The translations under genes and the position numbers were made by a program. Shown in pieces: positions 1 to 12,265 of a stretch of 64,000 nt of DNA. This DNA is from Ottelia alismoides (Eukaryota; Streptophyta; Magnoliopsida; Alismatales; Hydrocharitaceae). The stretch spans positions 992,001 through 1,056,000 of the forward strand of contig JAZKJV010009320.1 of NCBI GenBank assembly GCA_037367405.1, in the 5' to 3' direction. The notes under the pieces were generated by a model. The model did no database searches. It saw nothing but the letters and a program-made list of their open reading frames with translations, and was not told where the DNA came from. The first letter of the stretch is position 1. Each line of letters starts with the position of its first letter.

Positions 1-1529
1 ATTTGCAACAAATAGTTGTTGCAAATTAATTAGAGATAAATAGCCACCTGAGTGGGAGGAGGTGGAAGGCTACCAAGTCCCATTAAGAAAGAGATTTATC
101 TCTTTTAAATTATCTACATGCAAAATTAATTTAGTTGAAATTAACTTGTATTGACGATTCAATATATATATATAATTAAATTAAATTAATTGTTGTTGTG
201 TTTTTGCAACAAAATCATGAACATCAAATCAAACTAATCTAAATCATTGGATTTGTGTAGTCCATGGTTTGAGATCCATGGACTCCCAAAAAAATATATA
301 AGAAGAGGCACCCTTGCCCTTCTAAGAAGTTATTAAACAACAATTTTCCTCTCTCTTTCTCATTCTTATATCACATGCCAACTCTCTCTCTCTACCCCTC
401 TTGAGTGATCGTCCACTCTAACCTTAGAGAAAAGGTTGCCCTCGTCGTCGCATCACCGTTAGGCCATCGCCTCGACCGTTCGTGGATCTTTGTCTCCTTC
501 CACGCATCACGTTCATGAAGAAGACACTTGATCTCATGAGACGAGATCAACATATCTAACAATAACTCAGATTGCGAAAAGCACACGATTCATCTTTGTG
601 CTCACAAGTGTCTCTACCGTCGGGTCGAACTTGATACAGGAGGTCTCTGTGCTTAGAGACTCGATTACAACCACTCTGCAAGAAATACATGACCTACTGA
701 GAATTACATAAAAGTCCCACCAACTTCTAAGTATTGCAGAAATACTCTTATGTAGGGATATTTACAGGATAAACTTACCGACTTATGTTTATTATATATA
801 AGTCTTTTTTGGACCATTTTTTGAAGATTCATATCTTGTTTAATTAAGTTGTATAAAGGCCCCTAGATTAAAACCTTAATATCCTTTTCATCTTTAATCC
901 ATTTATTGTGATTTTGGTATCATTTCAAAGCTCTTATAATGCTCTTTCTAATGGCATACTTGCTCCTCTGATTTCACCATTTTATTAAACTAAAAATCAG
1001 AGAATTTGACGGTGTACTTAACATTATTTTGAGTGCCAATTATTCACCATAGATCTAATTTATATCATCTTTGAACCGTGATTTGTTTTTAAATCATTAG
1101 AATGTGATTAAATGATTAATTTACTAATCCATATCTAATCACTTAGATTAATGGCTTAATTATCATTAAGTGAATTAGGAATTCACTTAATTAGAATTTT
1201 ATTGGTGAATGGAGCTGTAATCTGAATCATATTTTGCTTGATTTAATGATCATATTTGTGAACTGATCCAGGAGCATTCTTGTGAGTTTCATTTACTGCG
1301 TGCAGTGACTTTTATTAATATCTTGCATTGGCATTTGTAGCATTTTAATCAACTAGCATATAAAAAGATTAAAAATACCTTGCATTCATTCTTTGTCTTG
1401 ACCTAGATTACATTAGATCTCTTAACCTAGGTATTTAATCCCTAGTTAGATATCCTAAATAGTTCGTGTCTGTGTTCGATCTCGGATTTATCCAGATATA
1501 TATAAACCACAAACTCTTCGTAGCGAAAT
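1..1529 (+). mobile_element. Partial LTR-like sequence, probably the 5' LTR end of element H
   Basis: No protein is recognisable here. The stretch has LTR traits: a TATA box with a CT-rich leader (295-370), and near 1470-1500 a GTGTTCGAYCTCGG-type sequence also seen in the U5 of element C and common in plant LTRs before the primer site. It ends just upstream of a degenerate primer-binding site at 1532. The window starts inside it, so its 5' end is unknown. I could not align it convincingly with the visible part of the H 3' LTR, which covers a different LTR portion, so assignment to H is an inference. It could be the LTR of a separate, truncated element. Confidence 0.5.
259..302 (+). promoter_or_regulatory. 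TATA box with an upstream 9-bp palindromic pair
   Basis: TATATAAG at 295-302 is a good plant TATA box. Just upstream AGTCCATGG (259-267) and CCATGGACT (276-284) form an exact inverted repeat with an 8-nt spacer. A pyrimidine-rich CTCTCT leader follows at about 345-400, as is common in LTR promoters. Activity is inferred only from the motifs. Confidence 0.45.
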
Positions 1530-1531
1530 TT

Positions 1532-1549
1532 TGGCGTGGTTCTGATCGA
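1532..1549 (+). other. Degenerate primer-binding site
   Basis: TGGCGTGGTT preceded by AAATT fits the first half of the TGGCNCCGTTGCCGGGGA primer sites of Athila-type elements; the second half has decayed. Sites of this type are complementary to the 3' end of a plant tRNA, usually given as tRNA-Asp. Its place between LTR-like sequence and gag remnants supports the call. Confidence 0.5.
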
Positions 1550-1574
1550 TTCCTAATTGGCTTGTATTACAATG

Positions 1575-2180
1575 AAATGATCTTAACTTTGTGAGGTGAA
1601 TGGTGTGTTGTATACACATGATCCTGTCACCAGACATACAGGAATGGGGGAAAATTAGCAATACCGGTGTCTCCCAACTTTCCACAACACCATCTTCACC
1701 CCTACACCTCTTCCAACATAATCAGGACAGTCACACCCTGTAGCTTACCACTCCTAACCACAAAGGCAACAGAATGTGCATCAACAAACATATCAATTGG
1801 TCCAACATGGCCCGTCTTTTCTGTCACCCACAACAACATCGATATCAGGGACAATTCTCACGTTCTTCCTTTAAACATGGACAATCTAGATAGAACCTAG
1901 GATAGAAGTATTCTTCTTCTTCGGTTCCATTAGACTTACAATAGCATATACTTGAGGAGTTCCATTCCTACAGGAACAAGATTCAGGATATGAGGGTTTA
2001 TCTCAACCGGTTATCCTGATGACAAAATGAAAGATATGCACCTTCTACCTCCATTCTAACCCAGGTTTAGGCCAACCCCAATATCCTGAACAAGACATAA
2101 CAACAAGACTTCAATCAAGTGTAATACTCAATACCACATCAATCTAAGCATGAGATCCTTTCATTTGATAATATTAATCA
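1575..2180 (+). pseudogene. Gag C-terminal remnant of element H
   Basis: This is recognised by collinearity with the Gag C-terminal half of element C (minus strand, about 52620-53200). Shared pieces, in order, are EVNGV-YT-DP (about 1597-1635), a P/Q/H-rich middle, a helix like LEEFHSYRNKIQDMRV, and APSTSI-TQV-ANPN-LN before the linker. Several stops and frame changes break it. The N-terminal two thirds of Gag, including the conserved capsid-like domain, is missing: only about 25 bases of unassigned sequence separate the primer site from the remnant. The tail would have been the disordered region before the gag-pol linker. Confidence 0.65.
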
Positions 2181-2907
2181 TATGTCACTCAGGAGCGGAA
2201 GGATTGGGGTCGTATCTGATCGGGCATGAGACATGGAAGTGGATGTCTCTAAGGATCCACCTGAGGAGACCTTAAAGGATGTAGGAGATGAGCATCATTG
2301 GATACAACAACAAACCCTTCTCCAGCATAGGAGGAAATCACCAGATGGAAGAGAGGATCAAGATGATCAAAGCACATCTTTCAGGAGATGTTGATTCGAA
2401 GTCTATGGAGGACCTTGCACCTTCAATTGAGGAGGATGTACCAACAACATACATTCCCCATATTGTAGTAGATAATGATGTTTCTAATTCCAAATATGTA
2501 AAAGATTCATGTACGAAGAACTCAGTTCTAAGAATAACGGAAACATTTTTATGTTTACGAGTCTGATTCTTCATCGTCTTCTTCTTCTAAAGTTTTAATC
2601 CCTTTAGCTCGTGCTCATACGACATGAAAGCGAATCATCAAAAAACTTTAAAAAATGACCCAAAGATGGCATGATTTTGTAATCAGAACATCATGGCTAA
2701 GGTGCCATTTGATATGTATATGACGAATATTCCTGCCTTTTAGGAATACCTTAAGGCAAGATGCATACCTACTAGGGTATGCATGAATAAACCAAACAAC
2801 CAAGTGAAGACTCATGTCTTAACATGCCACTACATATTGTATCATGAACAAGCAACTACCGAGAAAGAATAGAGATATGGGTATGCATTACATATTGAGT
2901 CATATAA
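2181..2907 (+). pseudogene. Gag-pol linker and start of the protease region of element H
   Basis: The frame opens with MSLRSGR at 2181. This TLRSGR-type motif stands at the gag-pol boundary of Athila elements (compare MSLRSRR in C at 52589 and VTLRSGR in A near 16515). It continues through an acidic low-complexity linker containing KDSC-KNSV (near 2500), then WHDFV and a basic CIPTRV stretch. It stops at 2907, where solo LTR S1 enters. The next conserved residues (IDD, then the protease active site) reappear at 6894. There are internal stops and one frame change. No function remains. Confidence 0.75.
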
Positions 2908-5900
2908 TGATGAATAGCCATTCATTCACCTTTATTCATTCATTTAGGCTTTAAATCCATAGCTAAATGCATGTAAATATCACTAACTTTCATGAATTAA
3001 TATACTAACATTACTGTATAAATACTATGTAGATACATGTATTTAAACCTTAAATAAAAGAATAAAGAAAAGAAAAGAAAAATAAAGGACTGACCCTGAA
3101 CCCCCAAGACTAAGTCAAATATTGACTAGGTCAACTAGAAATAAAGCAGGGGAGATAGGGTGAAATACTGTACAAAAATATACAAAGAAACCCTAATTCT
3201 TTTAAGAACAATATATTGGGTAAATAACCTAATATTACACTATTTTATTTAGTATTTTACACACCTTAAAAAATAAAGTTTTTGATATAACTTCTACATA
3301 TTAATGTATAGAAAATAAGAAAAATATTAGCCAAAATAAACCATGAACAAGTCACCTGGTACACTCAGATGAAAAAGGTGTGAACATAACTTCATTGATC
3401 AATATCTACTTCATATAAACTCAAAATGAACCAAATTCACCTCCATTATATTCTATCAAATTAAGGTGGTTTCATTGGAATTGGAGATAAGATCCAAAAG
3501 ATGACTTTTCGGGGTATTATTATATCTTGGCATATGTATAAAAAATCAGTTTATTTTATTCTTTACATTTTAATTTATGAATTAAAAGCAATTAAAAGTA
3601 CTAAAAATAAATAATAAAGGTTGATATATAGATATAATATTCCTTTAATGTACATTTACTTATTTATTTATACATACACACAGAATAATAAAAATACCAT
3701 AACTACATGTAAATATGTATTAAATAATATTGTAAATATATAAAATATGTAGATATTGTATTATGTATAAAATAATAAAATAAAATACAAATACATGCTA
3801 TACATGTATATATAATATAAATAATAATATATATAATAATGAACTTTTATAAATATGGTTGTAAAAATAAATAAAAATCACCATAGAATAGTTTAGAAAA
3901 TAAAAAATTCATGCTTTGAGTTTTTCTAGATAAAATCATTTATTATTTTATTTCTAATTATCTCTTATTTTTATTTCTACTATGTCTTCTAGCGGGCCTA
4001 TGTATCCCAATTGGATCGCGAGGAGTGTTGACCCCTCGGTCAACACCTCCTCCGCTCGGCCCTAGCGCCTGCAACTGTCTGAATAAGCAATCCCCTGACT
4101 TTCCCCATTTTTTCACTCCATCTCCATGCCTCATTTTGCCTTGAGAGCTTCACCGAACTTGTGCACTAGATCATGCTCTACCACGCCCTAGTGTTAGGTT
4201 CCACTAACGAACCTCAAATCGAGTGCAATCCAAAGTTCAACTTCCCCATTTTTTCTCTTCTATAAAATCCTTCTCAGGCCCTCCAGATCAAGTTTGATCC
4301 TCTTTGAGCCATTGTAACCCCGAGAATCCAACTGGAGTGATTCCCCTTTGTGATAGAAAGGCAGAGCCCCTGATTCACGACAAGGAGAAGGAGCTCGGAG
4401 ATAGATCAACTGTCACATGATCTTATCTCTGGTGAGGTCAGCTTCCCAGGTATTCCTTGGTCGAGGCATAGTATAGATTATTTCTTTAGCTTCACATTTT
4501 TATTTCTAATGTAATCTTGCTTTTAGTTTATTCCATTTCATATTATTTTGCATTAAAATCAAAAATTGTAGTTCACTAGAGCTCTAGGCTCCTGCCATCA
4601 TTCCAGTGTGATATACCCCTATTCCAACCATCTAATCATCTCATCACATCCCCTCTCGTATTCTCCATCTATTTTAGCCATCAGAACACATCGATTCTGT
4701 AGGGATCGAGTTCTCGGATCTCTTCCCCATCCTTTGCCGGGCATCCCCATATCACCCCATTCTAGTGTTCTTAATCTTCAACTTTTGGGTCGAGGAGTAC
4801 CAGCCTCGAGCCCCTATTCTTCATGTGCAGGTACCAACTCTAGAGTCCCTATCTAAGGGAGAACCAAGTCAAGAATAGAAGCCCTGGGTGACCCAAGCCA
4901 CCCAGCACCTCCAGGCCTCAATCATCGAGGCTTGAACCCATCTTAGACCATCAACTGGCGCAGAATGTTGCCAGGAATGTTTTGCACCTCTCCTGAGGAA
5001 GAGAGGCGGCCAGAGGAAGGATAATTGGCCGGAGGAAGCTCGCCCAAGTGGAGCTTGTTCCTTGTTATTGAAGTCCCCTCCAGGATTGCCAGATGAAGAA
5101 CACATCCCATATCTAATATGGGTCGTCCAATGGTAGCAAGGTGATGCATGAGGAGGGCCATCAGATCATCTTAAGTGAGCACCTTGAGACCGTCAGATCA
5201 GAAGCACACGTGCCACGCACGCCTAGAGGGTATATTGCAAACACCCCTCACGCCTTTTATATTTTCTTTTTAAGTCATGTAAATAAAATATTACGTGCAA
5301 AATAATTAGGTTATTTTGAATCTAGACCCTTGAACCTTATGAATATCGTATTTAGGTATGTCTGGATATTTTACATATATCCCCTATATTTCGAGGACCT
5401 ATTATTAAGTGAATGTTTAGTTTTTGATATTTGCAAAACGATCCTTGTCTATTGTATAATTTATTTTGTGTATTTTTCTTGTATTCAATATTTTTTTCAT
5501 GCCAAAAATTATGAGAAAATTAGGATAGATGCATGGAACATTGATATTTCATGCTTAATTTTTATTTAGAATTTAAAATTATTTTATTATTTTTAAATAT
5601 ACAAAACATGCATATTTTCACTATTAAGTTTGTAAAAATACATAAAAATCCATCTTAAAATTCCAAAAAATATAATACTTAGATTATATTATATTCAACC
5701 ACATATCAAAAAATCAATAAAAAATACAAAACATAAAAATCTAAAAATCCTAAAAATCTTTATAAAAATTAGCAAAAAATTTATAAAAATTCAAAATATA
5801 TTTTTCTATTTCTGATTTTTCTTTATTATATATTATATATTAAAAATAGTTTAAGGTTAATTTTGGACTTATAATTATTTTAAAACCCTAAACAACTTCA

Positions 5901-6893
5901 CAGAATTAATATATTCCTTATTTTAACTTTTTATAACTTTAAAAGTCCATAAAATTTATAAAAATACTTTAAAAACTACCAAAAATAGAGTAAAATATTA
6001 AAAACCTAAAAATAATTTATTTTCTTTATTTTTAATTTATTTGAGTTATTTAAAAAAATCTAAAAAATATATTACCTATATTTATATATTACCTGTATGT
6101 AAGATATAAGAGGAGAGGGAGCCTACTTCATGAAGTAGGTAACCTTACCCACTTCATGTTCATTTTTGACCATTTTTTTTAAAAATACCACCATGGATTT
6201 TCATAACTATATCCCTCTAATATGTCATTCAAAATTTGTCAGAAATAGAGACTCCTATGCCCTCCATCCAGAACAGGTCGATTACAACAAATCTAAGACC
6301 GTTAAAATTACCTGTTCTTGATGGAGGGCATATGATTCTCTGTTTCTGACAAAATTTGAATGACATATTATAGGGATATAGTTATGAAATCCATAGTGGT
6401 ATTTTCCAAAAATAAAAATAAAAAATTGCCAAAAATGGACATGAAGTAAGTAAGGTTACCCACTTCATGAAGTAGGCTCCCTTTCCTCAAGATATAATAT
6501 CTATATATTGTTATTCATCTTACTTTAAAATCAATAAGAAATAAAAAATTACAGAATTAAAAATAGAATTAAAAATTAAAATTAATAACAAAATAATTAA
6601 AAAAACATAAGAATTAAATATAATTTAAAACCCTCATAAAAATAAGAGCAGATAAAATTCCAAAAAAATATTATTAATTAGAAATAATTAGCTGTAGTTT
6701 TCTACCCTCATTTTGCTTCTCTATGTTTGACACTCTACCATACTTATGCCTATACATATTTATGTAGAGTTATAATAAATTTTGACTTACACACATTTCA
6801 TTTTGATACACATTGTGGGTTGATATTGGTGACCGGTTGTCGCAACGATTGCTGTTCCAGCCTTGTTAGGAACAACAGACTGGACATCCGTTT
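2908..6893 (+). mobile_element. S1: solo LTR of an Athila-like element, + strand
   Basis: It begins TGATGAATAGCC and follows the LTRs of A in outline: the CACCTTTATTC start, a purine tract AATAAAGAAAAGAAAAG (about 3060), the AATAAAGCAGGGGAGATA core (3141), a CCAAT-containing block near 4000, and a GTTATAATAAATTTTGAC block near 6770. At 3986 bp it is close to A (3645 bp). No internal region, primer site or polypurine tract is attached, so it is a solo LTR left by recombination between two LTRs. Flanks TATAA (2903-2907) and AATAA (6894-6898) are a 4/5 target duplication, and the H protease frame resumes exactly after it. The right LTR end has lost the usual TCATCA. No coding sequence lies inside. 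Confidence 0.75.
6110..6488. mobile_element. Foldback MITE, 379 bp, with 9-bp target duplication (Mutator-like)
   Basis: Two long arms (about 6110-6277 and 6311-6488) are inverted copies of each other with few mismatches, leaving a loop of roughly 35 bases. Ends read GAGGAGAGGGAGCC and GGCTCCCTTTCCTC. Each arm also contains the palindrome CCTACTTCATGAAGTAGG or a close form of it. It is flanked by exact AAGATATAA copies at 6101-6109 and 6489-6497. A 9-bp duplication with long terminal inverted repeats is the signature of Mutator-like transposons; the element has no coding capacity, so it is a non-autonomous MITE. It lies within S1 and so arrived after S1. Confidence 0.85.
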
Positions 6894-7660
6894 AATAATA
6901 GATGACATTATATTTTCATGCACTCTCCTAGATAACGATCCATCTATTAAGCTATTACCTTTAGTCTTGTATGATAAACTGAACCTAGGACCTCTCATAA
7001 AGTCAAGGGCCATACTTCAGTTTGCATACAAATCTACAAAGAGGTCTACGGGAGAGGTTAAGAACACTGTCAATTCGTATGCGAGACGAGAGTATATGGT
7101 GGAATTCACAGTCCTTGACATGGAAATATCCAATCATTGGAGAAAGTCCAAGATCATTCTAGGGAGGCCTTTCCTTAGGACTGCTAGAGCCTCATTTGAT
7201 TACCAAACTGTGATGTTGAAGTTCCACTCTCCAAGCGGAGAAGTAGAGCTAGAGATGCAATAAATGAAATGGCGGAGACTTGACTTGGAATCTAGCATAG
7301 ATTATTCTTCTTCAGAAGCAGAATGCAGAGTGATATGCATAATTAGGTCATAGAAATAGACCCCAACAATTCTTAGTGAGATCCTCTCATCTGGAGAGTA
7401 CAATGTTCACGAAGCAGTTCGCCAGGTATTGTTGAACTTCTTGATAGATGCATCCCCCTACTCCCTTGATGACACAGAAGTTTCTCTTGACTTGTCGCCT
7501 CCTTCTTTCATGAAATGGCCAAGGGTGGAGGATGTTGAATAGGACGCAACTTTGGCCGACTTACGAAGGATCTTTGGCATTCTGAATCAAGACACAACAC
7601 AGTTGGTGGCAAATACAACCATATCCAGACCCACCTTCATGCAGCACAGAATCGGATTTA
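6894..7660 (+). pseudogene. Protease region of element H, decayed
   Basis: This is a retroviral-type aspartic protease domain, which would cut the Gag-Pol polyprotein inside the particle. The frame runs from IDDIIFSCTLLDN through YDKLNLGPL, ILQFA, FTVLDME and IILGRPFLRTARASFDY to a stop at 7261. The active site, D-S/T-G in working enzymes, reads D-N-D (codons from 6931): the Asp is kept but the Gly is replaced. After the stop, homology to the C linker continues (YSSSEAECRV, SSGEYNVHEAV, then DDTEVSLDLS). Matching order in element C supports the assignment. The upstream part of the same open frame (from 6727) is S1 LTR sequence, not gene. Confidence 0.8.
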
Positions 7661-8618
7661 GATATGGTAAAGCTTGATTTGTTAAATGATATATATTTTC
7701 CAAAGCTGAAGCCATTACCCCCTACACTGAAAGATGCTTTTCTTGCAGGACATGGAAATACATATCATGTCATCATTATCTTTAAGTTGACTATAGAACA
7801 TGAGTCTAGGTTGCTTAAAGTTTTAGAGAAGAACCCTAAGTCAGAGAGTGTCGGATCTCATTGGGATTAGCCTTGCCTTCTTTTCAGACCACATCTATGT
7901 TGGGGATAATGCAATATCTTCATGTGAATTCCAAAGGAGATTGAACACAAATTTGAGGTAAGTAGCTAAAAAAGAAATTGAAAAGTTATGTGGAGCCGGT
8001 CTTATATATCCCATCCCAGAATCCAATTGGGTGGCCCCATTACATGTAGTCCCGAAGAAGTTGAAAATTTAAATGGTCACTAATGGAAGGAGAATATATA
8101 GTGACATGAGTACTCACGCCATAACATGTTTGTGTCAACTACAGACACCAACTACATACACCTGATTGTCCCAACCAAGAAAGATCACTTTCACTTGCCC
8201 TTTATTGGTCAGATTTAGGAGAGATTGGCACGGAAAGAGTTCTTCTATTTTCTTGACAGTCACTCTGTTTACAATTAGGTATCTATTGCTCCTAAGGATA
8301 GGGAAAATACCATGTTTACATATCCATTCAACATATACATATTCAAGCATGTGCCTTTCGGCATGTATAATACCCCATATACATTTCAGTGATGCATGAT
8401 TGTTGTATTTGCCGAGATGATGGGAGCTTTCCTAGAGGTCTTCATGTATGATTTCTCAGTTCTTGATGATTGATACATGTACGGAACACTTGGATTGGGT
8501 TCTTCAAAGGTGTAGAGAGGTCAATCTAGTGCTCTCCTAGGAAAAGAGTCACTTATGATTCAAGATGGTATCGTGTTGGGGTGCACCATCTCCAAAATGG
8601 GAATGTAGGTTGACCCTA
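7661..8618 (+). pseudogene. Reverse transcriptase of element H, N-terminal part, decayed
   Basis: RT motifs are in order but spread over shifted frames: LKPLPPTLKDAFLAG (7695 onward), ESRLLKVLE, CEFQRRLN, GLIYPIPESNWVAPLHVVPKK (about 8003-8060), KKDHF-LPFI, FFYFLDS, and FLEVFMYDFSVLDD (8430-8470). The catalytic motif, FMDD in C, is FMYD here (8441-8452), so the first catalytic Asp is Tyr. Stops and frame changes are frequent. The gene is cut at M-VDP by element A and resumes at 39938 with PAKVNVIKKLNPP. Confidence 0.8.
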
Positions 8619-11600
8619 TGATGAATCTCCATTTAATCACCTTTATTCTTTCATTTTGGCCTTTTAAACCTAGCTAAATGCATATATATATATCATTCTT
8701 TTACAATAATTAACATTTATTATTTATTATATAAATATTAAATAAAATACACTATTTAAAGCTAAAATAAAAGAATAAAGAAAAGAAAAGAAAAAGAAAT
8801 AAAATGCCAAAGGTATTTTATGACCCTAAACCCCGACACCTAGGCATCATGATGACTGGGTCGACAAGGAATAAAGCAGAGGGAGATAAGGGTCAATAAC
8901 ACATTAAAAACCCTAATTTTTAATATATAGAAAAATACAAAATTCACTTTACATAAAATAATACAAATTGTGTATTCTACACTCAAAATAAAAAGCCAAA
9001 ACCCAAACTTCCCAGACCCATATCTTCTCCATATGAGTCAAAATGCACGAAATCACCTTTAATTCTATATATATTTTAATAAGTTATTTAATGAAGGTGG
9101 TTTCACTTAAGTTGGAGTTAAGATGCATAAGTTAGGTTTGGGACCCTTATTGTATTATATACATGAATAAAACATTCATTTTATTTATTCTTTATATTTT
9201 TTATTATTTTATATTTTTTATAATTTTGTAAATAGTATTTACAATAAATGTACATAATTAGAATAAAATAAACCATTACAAAATAAACTAAAATAAATAA
9301 GTGTATAGAATATATAGGTGAATATACTATACTTATACATATATTTAATTCATATATTTAATTAAGTGAACAAATAAACTCAGAAAAATACAATAAAAAT
9401 ATATTTGAGTAAATTAAAATAATTTATAAATATGTTAATAATGTATATGAAATAATAAATATAAAATACAAAATATAATAAAATTCACATATCCTAGGTG
9501 TGTGTGTATATATATAAATGAACCCTTTAAAAGTAACTTAGAATAAATTAAGTCATAAAAATAAATAAAAATACTATTTTATTTATATTTATTTCTCTTT
9601 TTTATTTTCATTTTTATCCTCTTGCGGATGATGTGGCCCAATCAGGGCCCGTTGTTTGTTGACCTCAGTCAACTCTAACCGTGGCTCTAGCTCGCGTCAG
9701 ATTTTATTTGACCCCGCCTTCCTCGAATTTTCACGCCCAATCCTTGCACCCATTCAGATCGATCTCTCCTTGTCTTTTGATCCTCGACCCTTGAACTTTC
9801 ATGCCAAGATGATATCTTGGTCGAGGAGCCACTATATCGAGCACCACTCCCTGAGGAAGACACCCTGTACATAACACCTCCTCCGCCATTCCTTGGTTCT
9901 TTGATCCCTCTCCCGCCCTTCAAACCCTAATCTTCACGCATCTAGCAACAACTAGTGACAGCAAGAACTCCTTGAAAGACTTAGCGTGGCATTTGGTGTA
10001 GAATCGAGGTCGATCGGAGCTTCGACCACCTACTCCGCCGCGAGTTTGCTCTGCTTGGTCTAAGTCAGGTAAAGCTCCTTCTTTTCGTGTTCTTTTGGTT
10101 CCTTAGTGTAGTAGCAGTATAGTGTGCCCTTTTATTCTCTTAGGTTCTGTCTGGTTTATCAGAAAATTCAAGAACTTGATCGATAGAGCTCCAGCCACAC
10201 CTCACTTCCATTTCATTCCTCAATGTTTTCCCTTCGCCCCCACACATCTCCAGTCAACCAAGGCCTCCTTGGATATGGATTCAGATGCCCCTAATCCGCA
10301 ATATGCTGGAACACCTCCATCCGACTCATCTCCGCCTCATCCTACTACCTGAAGCCGCTAGGGGCTTCGTTTTTGGTCCCTTTTGCTAACCCTGCAGGAA
10401 ACAAGAAACAAAAACCCCTTTGTAGGGATTTGAAACCGAAGGAAGAAGCTCCAGGTCCTCATGATCTCCAGCGCTCCTCCGGCATGCCCTAGACGATTCT
10501 AACAACTACATTCGACGTGAAAGATCCCCCCCAGAGTATTTTGCTCTTCATCTGTGCTCCCGAGGATGAAGGACAGAGAAGAATCGATCCATTAAAGCTA
10601 CCTAGTTGCCTGTTCTTGAGCTATTCCTCCATCGACCTTGAGAGCCATCTGATCGCGGGCACATCCTAGGTGAAGCAACACCTGTCAGATGCATGAAGCC
10701 TACATCGTTTGATCCCCATCTGGGATCTAATGGAGTCCATCATCGAAGCGTCATGGATAAATGAAAATCCAGATCCAGGGTTGTCGATTGCATACGTGGA
10801 GGGTTTTTTGAGCACATACACTTCCCTTTTTTGTATTTTATTTTCAGTCCATAGACATTTGTCGGTAGCGTGAATATTTTTGTGATATTTGCAAATAGGC
10901 CCATGTACTTTTCATAATTACTTTTAGGTCTAGTCCATGTTACCACACATACCCGTACGCGTGAGGGAACTAGGCATTTTGCACCTAAGCCCCTAGGCTT
11001 TTTGTATTTTGATTTAGTCCCGGTTTTCGAATTAAAACTGTAATATTTTTTATAAAAATTCATTGGATCCCCCAAACCTATCATTAATTGCAGAAATACC
11101 CTCTAGGTATTGTTTATCGGATATTATTAGGAAAAATGCTTTTTTAATTCTTACTTTCTCTGAGGTGTTCGACTAGGGTCCTGAAATTTTAAATATTTGC
11201 ATAAATACCCATATTAATATGCATTTTCTTTTTGTAGATATTATTTTTTTAAAAAACTCCAAGCCTCAAAAATTCACGGAAAATTATTATAAATACCTGA
11301 ATATATATAAATATATCACACATATTTTTGGTTAGCATTTTATAGTTATTTTATATTTATTAAAAATCACAAACCGAGTTACTTATCCTTATTTGCATTT
11401 AAAAATACGAAAAATTTATAAAAATATTTTGAAAAAGTACAAAAAATTATATTATGTTTATTAGTGTATTTTAAGCCTAAAGACCAAAAACCACTAAAAA
11501 TAGAAAAAGAAAACATTAAAAATTAAATAGCTCTAAAATCCTTATAAAATTATAAAAATGAAGAATAAAAAAATATTTGTTTCTATTTCTGAATTTTGTT

Positions 11601-12263
11601 TGTTATACTTAGTACATGTTAAAAATAGTTTTTGAAAATTTTAAGCTATTTACTATTTTAATTTCCAAAATAGTCCAGGCTATCTATTATATTAACTATT
11701 TTACCTTATTTATTCACTTAAAAATAAAAAATAGTAAAAATTTAAAGAAAAATACCCAAAATATAGAAAAATATAAAAATACAAAAATATGCTATCTTGT
11801 GAAGTTTGAGTATTTATAGATAAATTTATAAATATAAAAGCTATATATATATTTATATTTATATATACTTTATTATTAATAATTAATATTATAAAAATTG
11901 AAAACTAGAAAATTCGAAATAAAAATATAGAATTAAAAATCAAAGTAAAATTATAAAATAAAAAAAGAAAATCCACAAAAATTTAAAATACCAAAAAAGC
12001 CCAAAATCATTTATTGACCTTTTTAGCCAATTTGGATTGTTTATTCTCCATTGTTCCTTGAGTTCGACCCCTATTGTATTTGTCCACTATACATTTCATT
12101 TTAGGGTATAATAAATTTTGACCCCTTATTTGATTGCTTTATTTTTTGTGTGGGTTAATTGTTGATCGACCTTCGGGTCTTGTGAGCGGTCACCTCAACG
12201 ATATTGTATCTTCGTATTTCTGTGAAGATATTATTTTAGACCCTTACAAAACCTGAGTCATCA
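8619..12263 (+). mobile_element. 5' LTR of element A
   Basis: This 3645-bp LTR has ends TGATGA and TCATCA. Landmarks in order: purine tract near 8770; the AATAAAGCAGAGGGAGATAA core near 8870; an AT-rich block; GTGGCCCAAT near 9630; a C-rich block 9640-10720 with a CAG/GTAAAG splice-donor-like site at 10066; a very AT-rich U5 from 11100; and GGGTATAATAAATTTTGAC at 12103. Open frames inside (for example 10122-10352, and 10740-11084 on the minus strand) recur in the 3' LTR only because the LTR is duplicated; I do not call them genes. Confidence 0.88.
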
Positions 12264-12265
12264 AA

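Noticed and set aside
6727..6893. N-terminal 56 residues of the open frame that continues into the H protease
   Set aside because: This part is the U5 end of solo LTR S1; the protease homology begins only after the junction.
10740..11084. Minus-strand frame with ITKIFTLPTNVYGLKIKYKK, similar to one at 25635-25817
   Set aside because: Both lie at the same place in the two LTRs of A, so the likeness is just LTR duplication. No similar frame is evident in the other LTRs, and no known domain.
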